DNA from: a virus | DNA length: 25,345 nucleotides | Strand: one strand, 5' to 3' | Virus record (IMG/VR): IMGVR_UViG_3300030103_001291 | Coordinates: 1-25,345 of that record | Part shown: in pieces, positions 17,115-23,332 of the stretch | Layout: the number at the start of each line of letters is the position of its first letter | How positions within the stretch are numbered: position 1 is the first letter of the stretch | Made by a program: the position numbers and the translations under genes | The notes under the pieces: model-generated | Told to the model about the DNA's origin: nothing | Database searches by the model: none | Seen by the model: the letters and a program-made list of their open reading frames with translations, nothing else

Positions 17115-17251
17115 GCGTATCTGCCGCCCATTTTCTTATACTGCTGAACAAGCTGGCCTGATGCGTATGCGCTAGGCCATTTCTTCACTCTTGCTTTTAC
17201 CATAGCTTTTGCTTTTGCATATAACTTTGGGTTAGTTGGTTTACCAGCCAT
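17111..17251 (-). CDS. Very small basic protein, 46 aa
   Basis: This 46-residue protein reads MAGKPTNPKLYAKAKAMVKA, a KKWPSAYASGQLVQQYKKMGG stretch, and a short end. The layout (a K-P-x-L helix, a W-P-S-A-Y-A-S turn, then LVQQYKKMGGRY) recurs in small phage proteins of unknown role. It begins at an ATG overlapping the stop of the 51-aa gene (TAATG at 17251) and ends in an ATGA overlap with the 77-aa gene. This supports genuine translation despite the size. Confidence 0.7.
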   Translation of the reverse strand: MAGKPTNPKLYAKAKAMVKARVKKWPSAYASGQLVQQYKKMGGRYA

Positions 17252-17406
17252 TACTTACCTACCTTCTTCATAGCCAACTTATGTGCTTGTGTGAATGTAC
17301 TACCATCCATCATTTTCTTTGTCATAAATTCCATATGCTTCTTAGTATGATGCTCAGAGTGACGCTTCATTGTAGCTTTCTGTCTTTTTGTAAGTTCTTT
17401 AGTCAT
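17251..17406 (-). CDS. Very small His/Lys/Met-rich protein, 51 aa
   Basis: This 51-residue protein starts MTKELTKRQKATMKRHSEHH and continues as one charged helix with several Met, His and Lys residues (KKHMEFMTKKMMDGSTFTQAH), ending in KKVGK. It overlaps the 85-aa gene by 8 bases at its start and the 46-aa gene by TAATG at its end. The TFTQAHKLAMKKVG end is reminiscent of short helix-turn segments in other small phage proteins. No function can be assigned. Confidence 0.68.
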   Translation of the reverse strand: MTKELTKRQKATMKRHSEHHTKKHMEFMTKKMMDGSTFTQAHKLAMKKVGK

Positions 17407-17656
17407 GTTGCTTTCTACCCTTTTCACATCTGGCCTTCATAACTGCAACTACCCATCTAGCACCTTCAGCGTGGGCTAGAGTTTCGATTCCAGTTCCCGC
17501 AGGATATATGTTATTCGTTGTGATCGACTCCAAGTATTGTAAAAAATCTTTTCCGATACCGCTGCCGAACAGACCATAGGCTTTACTATTAAGGTCTTCG
17601 TCAACTTCTTTGCGATACCCACGACCATCGATTGAGACATTTATTTTCTCCTTCAT
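17399..17656 (-). CDS. Small protein downstream of portal, possible Bbp19-like, 85 aa
   Basis: This 85-residue protein has a GSGIGKDFLQYLESIT helix near residues 31-46, then a loop, then LAHAEGARWVVAVMKARCEKG near 61-80. The layout (helix with FL-x-YL, spacer, A/E-G-x-R followed by a hydrophobic helix and basic tail) is like the Bbp19-type small proteins encoded next to the portal in many podoviruses. This match is tentative. The start overlaps the portal stop in an ATGA junction at 17653-17656, so translation is probably coupled to the portal. Confidence 0.72.
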   Translation of the reverse strand: MKEKINVSIDGRGYRKEVDEDLNSKAYGLFGSGIGKDFLQYLESITTNNIYPAGTGIETLAHAEGARWVVAVMKARCEKGRKQHD

Positions 17657-19224
17657 TGCGGCATTTGTCCTTGCTGCATTAATTGTTGCAACATTTGTAC
17701 ATTGTCTTTTACTTGGCTTTGTTCCGCTAGAAGCTCTTCTTTAATGCCAAACTTTTGTGCCAAGAAACGTATAACCATTTCCTGATTATACAGCACAGGA
17801 GTAATCTCAGGCCCGAAAGTGGATGCAACAGTTTGTTGGAATCTTACAAAGTCAGAAACGTCTTGTTGGTCTTGCGCTCTGAGCAGGGGAGAGACTGGCA
17901 CAATACGCAATTCACGACCATCCACCTTCGGAATGTCCAACAGTCCCTGCTTTGTGTAGATATAAATCAGACGTTCTACCAGAGGCTGAAGGAACTCTTT
18001 TTGCATTCGACCAGCAACAGCACCCATATCACGAGCAACATCAGCAAGCCTTTCGGAAACTTCGGTGGCCGATAGTGGGGTTCGAGCATTCGGGCGAGTA
18101 TCAAGTTCATCAATGAATAATGCCTTTCTCACATTACGTCTCATATCATCAATGACAAGTTGTGCTACGTCAAAACGACCAGCACTTTGCAAACTCTCTA
18201 TGGAAGAGCCAGGGCTTCTAGGTATAAAAGTGCCGGGCTGTATCGTAATGTTATCAGGATTAAACACGCCATCATCATCGTAGACATAAGAACCAGCAAT
18301 AGCCATTTCAGCATTTTCAAGAATCAACTGTACTGTTAAGTTTAATGTTTTAATCGCTGGCATTGCTTGTAATACAGGACCACGACCCCATACTTCAAAG
18401 CCAGATTTAGACCAGCGAGTTGTAATCCAAGGTTGAGAACCACGGCCCTTTAGCTTCTCTTTAATAAGAATACAGTTGTCTGTTTCTGAGATAAGGTAAT
18501 AGGTATACTCATCCTTAAATTTGTCTTGTTCATCATAAACGGTAGCTTCAACAATTTTAGTTTTACGTTTAGGATTTCTTTTTTGCTCACTGGACATTTT
18601 CTCAGTGTACTTAGCTTTTGGATAACGGTGCTTAACCTCCGTAATATCCATATAGTCATTCCAACGAAACCAGTCTGACACACCATCCATGCGGCCCGGA
18701 AGCAAAGCCAAATTAGTAGGAGGTACAGATGAGAAGTGTAAATCACCTTGAAAGCGGCCTTCTTCACACAATAAGTTCATTGTGCCTATACCAAGGTCTT
18801 GTAAACCCTCGTGCATCTCAGCGTTAAAGTTTGAGTTACGTAAACCCTCGTGGAGTAAGTCTGTAATCTTATCTAACTCTTCTTGTAGACCAGAACCCAT
18901 CATCTCTTTGGGAAACTCGGGGCCGGGCTGTAATCTGAAAGCACGACCATTTGGAGGAAAGAAACCAAGTTGTAAGCGACTAGCAAACTTAGGCAGGCCC
19001 ACCACAGCAGTTTCGTCATAGATATTTTCTGTTCTACGAGATGCTTGAGATTCCTGATAGAAAGACTCACGATGAGGAAGAACGTAATCATATATCTCTT
19101 CCCATAAATCTGACCAAGACATCCAGCGAGACTTTGCCTTCTTGTATCGGTCCATAACCCTTTTTAATTCTTGCTCCTCATTAGAGCCAGATACTGCTGG
19201 GGCAAAGCTTGAGTCAGTGTACAT
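17653..19224 (-). CDS. Portal protein (head-to-tail connector), T7 gp8-like, 523 aa
   Basis: This protein has the size and sequence plan of the T7-type head-tail connector family (T7 gp8 is 536 aa). Residues about 20-55 give the RYKKAKSRWMSWSDLWEEIYDYVLPHRE entry helices, and LGIGTMNLLCEEG lies near 145. The C-terminal third contains RPNARTPLSATEVSERL followed by MQKEFLQPLVERLIYIYTKQG near 385-430, the conserved helix pair before the barrel/crown region. The end is Gln/Met-rich and probably flexible. Twelve copies form the portal ring through which TerL pumps DNA. It follows the 83-aa gene by 1 base. Confidence 0.94.
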   Translation of the reverse strand: MYTDSSFAPAVSGSNEEQELKRVMDRYKKAKSRWMSWSDLWEEIYDYVLPHRESFYQESQASRRTENIYDETAVVGLPKFASRLQLGFFPPNGRAFRLQPGPEFPKEMMGSGLQEELDKITDLLHEGLRNSNFNAEMHEGLQDLGIGTMNLLCEEGRFQGDLHFSSVPPTNLALLPGRMDGVSDWFRWNDYMDITEVKHRYPKAKYTEKMSSEQKRNPKRKTKIVEATVYDEQDKFKDEYTYYLISETDNCILIKEKLKGRGSQPWITTRWSKSGFEVWGRGPVLQAMPAIKTLNLTVQLILENAEMAIAGSYVYDDDGVFNPDNITIQPGTFIPRSPGSSIESLQSAGRFDVAQLVIDDMRRNVRKALFIDELDTRPNARTPLSATEVSERLADVARDMGAVAGRMQKEFLQPLVERLIYIYTKQGLLDIPKVDGRELRIVPVSPLLRAQDQQDVSDFVRFQQTVASTFGPEITPVLYNQEMVIRFLAQKFGIKEELLAEQSQVKDNVQMLQQLMQQGQMPQ

Positions 19225-19225
19225 A

Positions 19226-19477
19226 TTAATACCTTATTGATTTACCTTTAGAGGGAGTAGTTCCCATGTTTCTTCTAAAACCTGTAAAGCCTTCTAACTC
19301 TTCACTTTGTAAAGACCTAGCTCCAAGAAGGTTGCTACGCTTCTTTCTTTCTTGATCTTCAGTTCTACGTTCTGATGCAATCTTGTCTTTCTCTGCTTGC
19401 TCTTTAGCGGCTTTTTCAGCAGCAATCTGTTCTTCAGATTTTTGAGGCATTTTAGGTTTTGAGAATACTGAACCCAT
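19226..19477 (-). CDS. Small charged coiled-coil protein upstream of portal, 83 aa
   Basis: I chose the ATG at 19477 (MGSVFSKPKMPQ), because AAGGAG lies 8 bases upstream. An earlier ATG at 19534 has no such site and would overlap the previous gene further. Residues 14-48 form a charged helix (EEQIAAEKAAKEQAEKDKIA and onward), followed by KKRSNLLGARSL and a Gly/Arg-rich end. Short proteins starting MG-x-x-FS-x-PK-x-P occur beside portal genes in many phages and may be minor head or tail-assembly proteins. The first 26 bases overlap the end of the upstream gene. Confidence 0.72.
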   Translation of the reverse strand: MGSVFSKPKMPQKSEEQIAAEKAAKEQAEKDKIASERRTEDQERKKRSNLLGARSLQSEELEGFTGFRRNMGTTPSKGKSIRY

Positions 19478-19871
19478 CTGAGTCTCCTTGTTCTTTCTCG
19501 AAGATGTGCTGATGTCCTTGTCTACGCAATTCACAATAGAGTTGATAGGGTGTAATAATCCACCATTTATTTATTCCAAGAAAGTGTTTAACAAAAGAAA
19601 CACAATAAAGCCAACGTGGAAAATATATAGCAGTTTTAGCCCCTGTTGCATCTACACAAGTAGCATACTCAATTAAAGAGCCGACAAGAATGTCTGATTC
19701 CTCTTCTTTGTAGGCATTAAAAACCATACTCTTACTAGCGCATTCTGCTTTTAGCCAAACTTTGGCTTTAGGGTCATAATCTACTATATAGCAGTGGTTA
19801 AAACCCTTACGCCAAAATGTAAACAATCTCCATGTGCCGTAGTTTTGGCTTTCGCAAAAACAAACAATCAT
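19452..19871 (-). CDS. Conserved phage protein, possible permuted papain-fold enzyme, 139 aa
   Basis: This 139-residue protein is aromatic- and Cys-rich. Three blocks stand out: FWRKGFNHCYIVDYDPKAKVW (His26), a middle strand region, and LYCVSFVKHFLGINKW (Cys90) followed by ITPYQLYCELRRQG. A His in a strand before a Cys at a helix start is the order found in circularly permuted NlpC/P60-like papain folds. The G-F-x-H-V and C-V-x-x-x-K-x-x-LGI...TP-x-QL pattern recurs in phage proteins near terminase and portal genes. Their function is unknown to me, and the catalytic proposal is inference. The start overlaps the TerL stop in ATGA at 19868-19871. Confidence 0.75.
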   Translation of the reverse strand: MIVCFCESQNYGTWRLFTFWRKGFNHCYIVDYDPKAKVWLKAECASKSMVFNAYKEEESDILVGSLIEYATCVDATGAKTAIYFPRWLYCVSFVKHFLGINKWWIITPYQLYCELRRQGHQHIFEKEQGDSDGFSILKT

Positions 19872-21412
19872 AAACCAGCAACTCTTCTTCCTCTAGCTAA
19901 TCTAGCTTTTCTCTGTCTGGACAAAGGTGAGCCAACCCTTTCAACGGTTGTATGGGAAGCGGACTTCCCTAAACCGTACACCACTCTCCGTCCTTCACCA
20001 CCACCTAATAACGCATATTGTAAGGCGTCATGTATATGTGAGAACCGATTCTTGCTAGGCCGTTCATCATATCTCTCACTGCCCATATTATAAGTACGCT
20101 TGTATTGATAGCCACCCTCAAAGCCAGCAACCAGAACTGTGCAGCTAGGACTAATTTTCATTGACGGATAGCCATCTGTCATCCGATTAAGAACACCCTC
20201 AACCGCTTCAACACGCATAACAGCATCATTACTTGGTGCAGGATAAGCATTTATGCCTGCCGCCCTGAGTATCATAAAGGGCGTTTGCTCTGATGTCTGA
20301 GCCATCTGGTTACCAGCAGGATCACCTATAAACTTTAATGTGTGTTTTTCCCAGTCGTTTCTGCTGATTTCTCTTTTGAGGACTTCTGCGAACCGTCCAG
20401 CTCCCATATCTTGCCCGATGACCTCGTGGAAGACTGTCCAGCGTCCTGAGTGGAGCTGTTGTGTAAAGATTGCCGATGGCGTACGACCAAAGTCGATGCC
20501 GACAATAACTTCAATCCCATCAATCGGTTCGATTGGCGATGTAGCAACGTGACTCTCCTTTCTAAAGGATTGATAGACAGCCTTGCCATCCATAAGGGCT
20601 TGGTACTGATTTAGCACATAAACCTTAACCCATTGGGGCGTTTTGCCTAAAATTATCTTTTCATAGTAATCTGGCTGTATATTTGCTGTATTTTCTGCCT
20701 TTTTGTTCTTTTCGTAGCCTAAAAGCTGACCGTTTTCGTCTTTTTTCTCTTTCATAGCACCTTCTTGGGCATAAAACGTCCAATCATCGGGCTTTACAAG
20801 CAAAAGTTTTTCTTCTGAGGCCATATATTCGGGTGCTGGCACTTCACCAGCCATAATTCCCCACCAATGCGTCTCATCTGGGGAGTTTGTGTCCATAATT
20901 ACCCCATACCAGCTAGGCCCACCGTCTCTCATAGACGGAAAACGACCACAACGCATGGTGCAAGCATCAACTATAGACTTTGGAAGCTCTCTGGCTTCGT
21001 TAAGCCAAACACCAGTTAATTCAAGAGATAATAGCTTTTTAACATCTTCTTGCTTGTCTAAAGCCAAAAATATGACTTCACATTCAACAGATGTCTTGTC
21101 GGCAAGAGAGAAGTTGACAAGATGTGTATATGGAGGAGACCACACAAACTTGCCAACTTCATCCCCGAACCAATCCCGCCACGTCTTAATAGTCGTGGTT
21201 TTCAGCTGGGGATTGGTGTTACGAATGACTGCCCATCTTGTTCTGCGTACCCCAGCAGAATTAGGGGCTTGATTGACAGCCTTCCGCATTATTTCCATGC
21301 AACACGTTACTGACTTACCAGAACCAACTGGGCCTCGTATTCCACGGACAAACGATTCATCCTTCATAAAAGCCCTAGCTATAGGGCCAGGGGGTTTATA
21401 GTCGAGATTCAT
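19868..21412 (-). CDS. terL: Terminase large subunit, 514 aa
   Basis: This is the ATP-driven packaging motor and nuclease that docks on the portal. Residues 27-34 (GPVGSGKS) are the Walker A loop. Residues 132-141 (LTGVWLNEAR) carry the Walker B strand with catalytic Glu139. VIMDTNSPDETHWW near 171-184 is the coupling-motif region. The C-terminal RNase H-like nuclease shows VGIDFGRTPS (Asp307), KFIGDPAGNQ (Asp364) and HIHDALQYALLG (Asp462) as metal-binding acids. The length is normal. The ATG overlaps the stop of the upstream gene (ATGA). In T7 the terminase genes lie after the fibre, whereas here they lead the operon. Confidence 0.96.
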   Translation of the reverse strand: MNLDYKPPGPIARAFMKDESFVRGIRGPVGSGKSVTCCMEIMRKAVNQAPNSAGVRRTRWAVIRNTNPQLKTTTIKTWRDWFGDEVGKFVWSPPYTHLVNFSLADKTSVECEVIFLALDKQEDVKKLLSLELTGVWLNEARELPKSIVDACTMRCGRFPSMRDGGPSWYGVIMDTNSPDETHWWGIMAGEVPAPEYMASEEKLLLVKPDDWTFYAQEGAMKEKKDENGQLLGYEKNKKAENTANIQPDYYEKIILGKTPQWVKVYVLNQYQALMDGKAVYQSFRKESHVATSPIEPIDGIEVIVGIDFGRTPSAIFTQQLHSGRWTVFHEVIGQDMGAGRFAEVLKREISRNDWEKHTLKFIGDPAGNQMAQTSEQTPFMILRAAGINAYPAPSNDAVMRVEAVEGVLNRMTDGYPSMKISPSCTVLVAGFEGGYQYKRTYNMGSERYDERPSKNRFSHIHDALQYALLGGGEGRRVVYGLGKSASHTTVERVGSPLSRQRKARLARGRRVAGL

Positions 21413-21918
21413 ACTGTTCTAATAAATCTTCTTTGACCCCTGCCAACCTGACTCTGACCAGCAAGTCTTCTTGATGCCCGAGAAAGTTCAGCAGTCTGTA
21501 TTGGATCAATAATAGGCTCTTGAGGACGCTCTGCTTCAGGAGAATATGCGTCATCACCATTTTGACTAGCTGGTATAGACGGACCTTTACCTGACGATTT
21601 CCCAAACGCACTATGAGTGCCTCGGTAGGCTTGACGGTACTCATCAACAACACCTCTTCCGTATGAGCTTGTAACCCCACGACCAGAAGAAGCAGACCTT
21701 ATAATACTACCGCTTTGGCTTCGAGCATAAATAGATTTGCCAGTTTCTTCTTCCTGAGATGTAATTGCCATCTCTTCTTTTCTTATACGCTCTTGTTCTG
21801 CTTGCCTTCTAGCAGCTTCCGCTTGCTCTCTTTGTTGCCTCCTGTTTGGGCCAGAACCTCTACCCCTGTACTGCAAACCAGTTTTTGAGTCAGATGCTGA
21901 TGAACTCGACTCACCCAT
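21409..21918 (-). CDS. Hydrophilic protein between terminase subunits, 169 aa
   Basis: This is a highly charged, Ser/Gly/Arg/Gln-rich protein with low hydrophobic content. Residues 24-50 form an Arg/Glu/Gln-rich helix (RRQQREQAEAARRQAEQERI). The rest looks disordered and includes Gly/Tyr/Arg segments and a basic end (GQRRFIRTV). A strong AGGAGG site lies 6 bases before the ATG. It sits between terS and terL and overlaps terL by ATGA. I do not recognise the family. The place suggests a packaging or head-assembly accessory role, which is inference only. Confidence 0.72.
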   Translation of the reverse strand: MGESSSSASDSKTGLQYRGRGSGPNRRQQREQAEAARRQAEQERIRKEEMAITSQEEETGKSIYARSQSGSIIRSASSGRGVTSSYGRGVVDEYRQAYRGTHSAFGKSSGKGPSIPASQNGDDAYSPEAERPQEPIIDPIQTAELSRASRRLAGQSQVGRGQRRFIRTV

Positions 21919-22056
21919 AACTACCTCCTATGGTAAAAAATATTTTGGCTCGTTGATGCTGTATGAAGTCTATTGCGTGTGCAATTCACCTTCTACGGAG
22001 TCCGTGTCAGTTTTTCAAGGCGGTCAACATACAACACCTGCTTATACATGGGACCC

Positions 22057-22491
22057 CTAGTCTACGTTGAAGTTTATTTGCACAGCCGTAGACGGAGTAC
22101 GCACTACGTCCTGTCTAAATCCTGCCCTGTCCATCAGGTCCTTGGCAGCTTCCAGACGTACATACTGAGACTTGCTTCCCAGCAACTCACGCATAGTTGC
22201 CATCGCTTGTGTGGCGTCCCATCCCAAAGTCATCATAGCCAACTGCTGTCTATACTCTATAACATGCTGTTTTTTCAGCGTATTGTATGCCCAAGCTTTG
22301 TTTCTGCCCAGCTGCTGTGCTGCTTCACTCGCATTGCAACCGTTATGCAAGATAGCATGCACCAACTCTGCTTGGCTTTCCGTCAGTTTCTCGTTTCCAA
22401 CTTGTGCAGCAGGAGCATGTTTCTCGATGTCTTCCATCGGAACAATCCCTGCTTTGTACTTCTCTTGTTGTGTAACGTTTGCTTTTGTCAT
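22057..22491 (-). CDS. terS: Terminase small subunit, 144 aa
   Basis: I take the ATG at 22491 (MTKANVTQQEKYK). The frame can be extended to a TTG at 22542, but that lies inside the promoter upstream of this gene. Residues about 35-75 look like a helix-turn-helix: LTESQAELVHAILHNGCNASEAAQQLG followed by RNKAWAYNTLKKQHV, the DNA-recognition part of small terminases. A helical region follows (ATQAMATMRELLGSKSQYVRLEAAKDLMDRAGF), which is typical of the oligomerisation part and of the LEAAKDLLDRAG motif of many TerS proteins. It is the first gene of the leftward operon. Only a weak ribosome site precedes it, close to a predicted transcript start. Confidence 0.88.
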   Translation of the reverse strand: MTKANVTQQEKYKAGIVPMEDIEKHAPAAQVGNEKLTESQAELVHAILHNGCNASEAAQQLGRNKAWAYNTLKKQHVIEYRQQLAMMTLGWDATQAMATMRELLGSKSQYVRLEAAKDLMDRAGFRQDVVRTPSTAVQINFNVD

Positions 22492-22522
22492 ATCCGTGGG
22501 CCAATCACTGCGTCTACGGACG

Positions 22523-22553
22523 ATTATACATATCAATCCCAACTAGCTGTCAA
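22523..22553 (-). promoter_or_regulatory. Sigma70-type promoter for the packaging/virion operon
   Basis: On the minus strand a perfect TTGACA (22553 to 22548) and a perfect TATAAT (22528 to 22523) are separated by 19 bp. The spacing is slightly long, but both hexamers match consensus. A start near 22516 would leave a leader of about 25 nt before the terS ATG at 22491. The -35 box lies inside a palindrome, TGTC-AA-GACA on the plus strand (22548-22557), which could be an operator. This would be the only strong host-type promoter I found for the whole leftward arm. Confidence 0.72.
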
Positions 22554-23098
22554 GACACATTTTACGAAATTGGGGCTTTGTCGTCCGTTTTTCTTTTGTG
22601 TCGCTATCATTGAGCAAGCTCACGCTTGCATGTAATTCTATTGTCTCCTTCTCGGAGTGCGGCAACGTCTTGTCGTTGCATCACGCTGACTCCCTAAGCG
22701 GTCGTTGCAAGACGCGTTAGAGAAAGCCTAAGACTTGACGTGGCAAGTCTAAGTTTTCTTAGCTAACTTTGCTTGCGAGTCGTTTCTATGCACACATTGA
22801 GAACACACACACACGAGTTGTGATGATATCATGGAATGATGACTCTTCGAACACGAACCATTGCGGTAGGACGCAAGAGATGCAGTGGCTCTCTTCCGTC
22901 TGACCTTCACTATGTAAAGCATTTCTTTTGTCGTGGTTGTGCATAACCTGTCGCCGTACAGTAGTGCGGCTCTGCGTTCTGATAATCACAGTCTTTGTCT
23001 CGACAAAACAAATCCTTGACATTTCGCAACTCATAGTCGGCCCGTCTACATCATGCACAATCGTGTGTATGTGTTAGCCCTACGTCAAGGAGAACATC
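22554..23098. promoter_or_regulatory. Divergent non-coding hub between late and early arms
   Basis: This roughly 545-bp stretch has no convincing gene and separates the leftward from the rightward genes. It holds several dyads: GCAAGC-4-GCTTGC (22614-22629), GCAACG-6-CGTTGC (22662-22679), AGACTTG-6-CAAGTCT (22731-22750), palindrome ATGATATCAT (22823-22832), GGTT-6-AACC (22935-22948) and TTTGTC-TC-GACAAA (22994-23007). A 9-mer GTCGTTGCA is directly repeated at 22672-22680 and 22701-22709. A TTGACA at 23016-23021 lacks a good -10 partner. The region may hold early promoters, operators or a replication origin. The sequence alone does not decide. Confidence 0.55.
23081..23094 (+). promoter_or_regulatory. 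Repeated translation leader, copy 1
   Basis: The 14-mer TACGTCAAGGAGAA contains an AAGGAG ribosome site and occurs identically at 23315-23328 before the next gene. A shorter variant, ACGTAAGGAGAA, precedes ssb. The identity extends beyond what ribosome binding needs. Confidence 0.6.
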
Positions 23099-23278
23099 AT
23101 GGGTTATTACAAGAACTTACAAATCGAACAAGCTGAAGAACATGTACCCACATGGGATACACATTCAGAGTTTGAAGAACTAGACTTTGTACAGTCTGAG
23201 ATATCCGTAGCATTATCGAATGGTGACTATGACAGAGCAAAGCAACTAGCATCGCTCATCGACATCAACGTACAGTAA
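23099..23278 (+). CDS. Small acidic protein, 59 aa, first rightward gene
   Basis: This frame starts at an ATG 6 bases after AAGGAGAA, in a leader that is repeated before the next gene, and encodes 59 residues. It is acidic and probably helical: MGYYKNLQIEQAEEHVPTWD, then EFEELDFVQSEISVAL, and a short end DYDRAKQLASLIDINVQ. No family is recognised. Being the first gene of the rightward arm, it is a candidate early protein that might act on host or regulatory targets, but nothing in the sequence shows this. Confidence 0.72.
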   Translation: MGYYKNLQIEQAEEHVPTWDTHSEFEELDFVQSEISVALSNGDYDRAKQLASLIDINVQ

Positions 23279-23287
23279 GCCAACTTA

Positions 23288-23312
23288 GGGGTAGGTGATT
23301 GTCATCTACCCC
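23288..23312 (+). other. Strong hairpin between the first two rightward genes
   Basis: GGGGTAGGTGA (23288-23298) pairs with TCATCTACCCC (23302-23312) over 11 positions, including one G-U, with a 3-nt loop. No T tract follows, so it is not a standard intrinsic terminator. It lies 9 bases after one stop and just before the repeated leader of the next gene. It could be an RNA-processing, stability or translation-control element. Confidence 0.7.
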
Positions 23313-23314
23313 AT

Positions 23315-23328
23315 TACGTCAAGGAGAA
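23315..23328 (+). promoter_or_regulatory. Repeated translation leader, copy 2
   Basis: An identical copy of the 14-mer TACGTCAAGGAGAA found at 23081-23094. It gives an AAGGAG ribosome site for the ATG at 23333. It begins 2 bases after the strong hairpin at 23288-23312, so folding could influence access to it. Confidence 0.6.
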
Positions 23329-23332
23329 TCAA

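Noticed and set aside
21995-22049. 18-codon frame between terS and the 169-aa gene on the minus strand
   Set aside because: Too short, with no pattern and no coupled junction. The gap of about 138 bp holds only weak short dyads and the ribosome site of the next gene.
22492-22542. Upstream TTG start extending the small terminase by 17 residues
   Set aside because: The extension covers the TATAAT box and the predicted transcript start, so it would not be in the mRNA from that promoter.
22533-22610. 25-codon minus-strand frame overlapping the late promoter
   Set aside because: It has no ribosome site and overlaps both promoter boxes. Not supported as a gene.
21973-22635. 220-codon open frame on the plus strand opposite terS
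   Set aside because: It is antisense to the small terminase and its promoter, and its Cys/Phe/Leu-rich sequence looks like a mirror of real coding DNA.
22786-23058. 90-codon open frame on the minus strand in the divergent hub
   Set aside because: It has no ribosome site before its ATG, an odd composition rich in Cys, His and Thr without a recognisable pattern, and covers several dyads. Probably a chance frame.
22554-23098. Search for tRNA genes or CRISPR-like repeats in the hub
   Set aside because: No cloverleaf with acceptor, D and T arms and no regularly spaced repeats were found. Only short isolated dyads and one repeated 9-mer are present.
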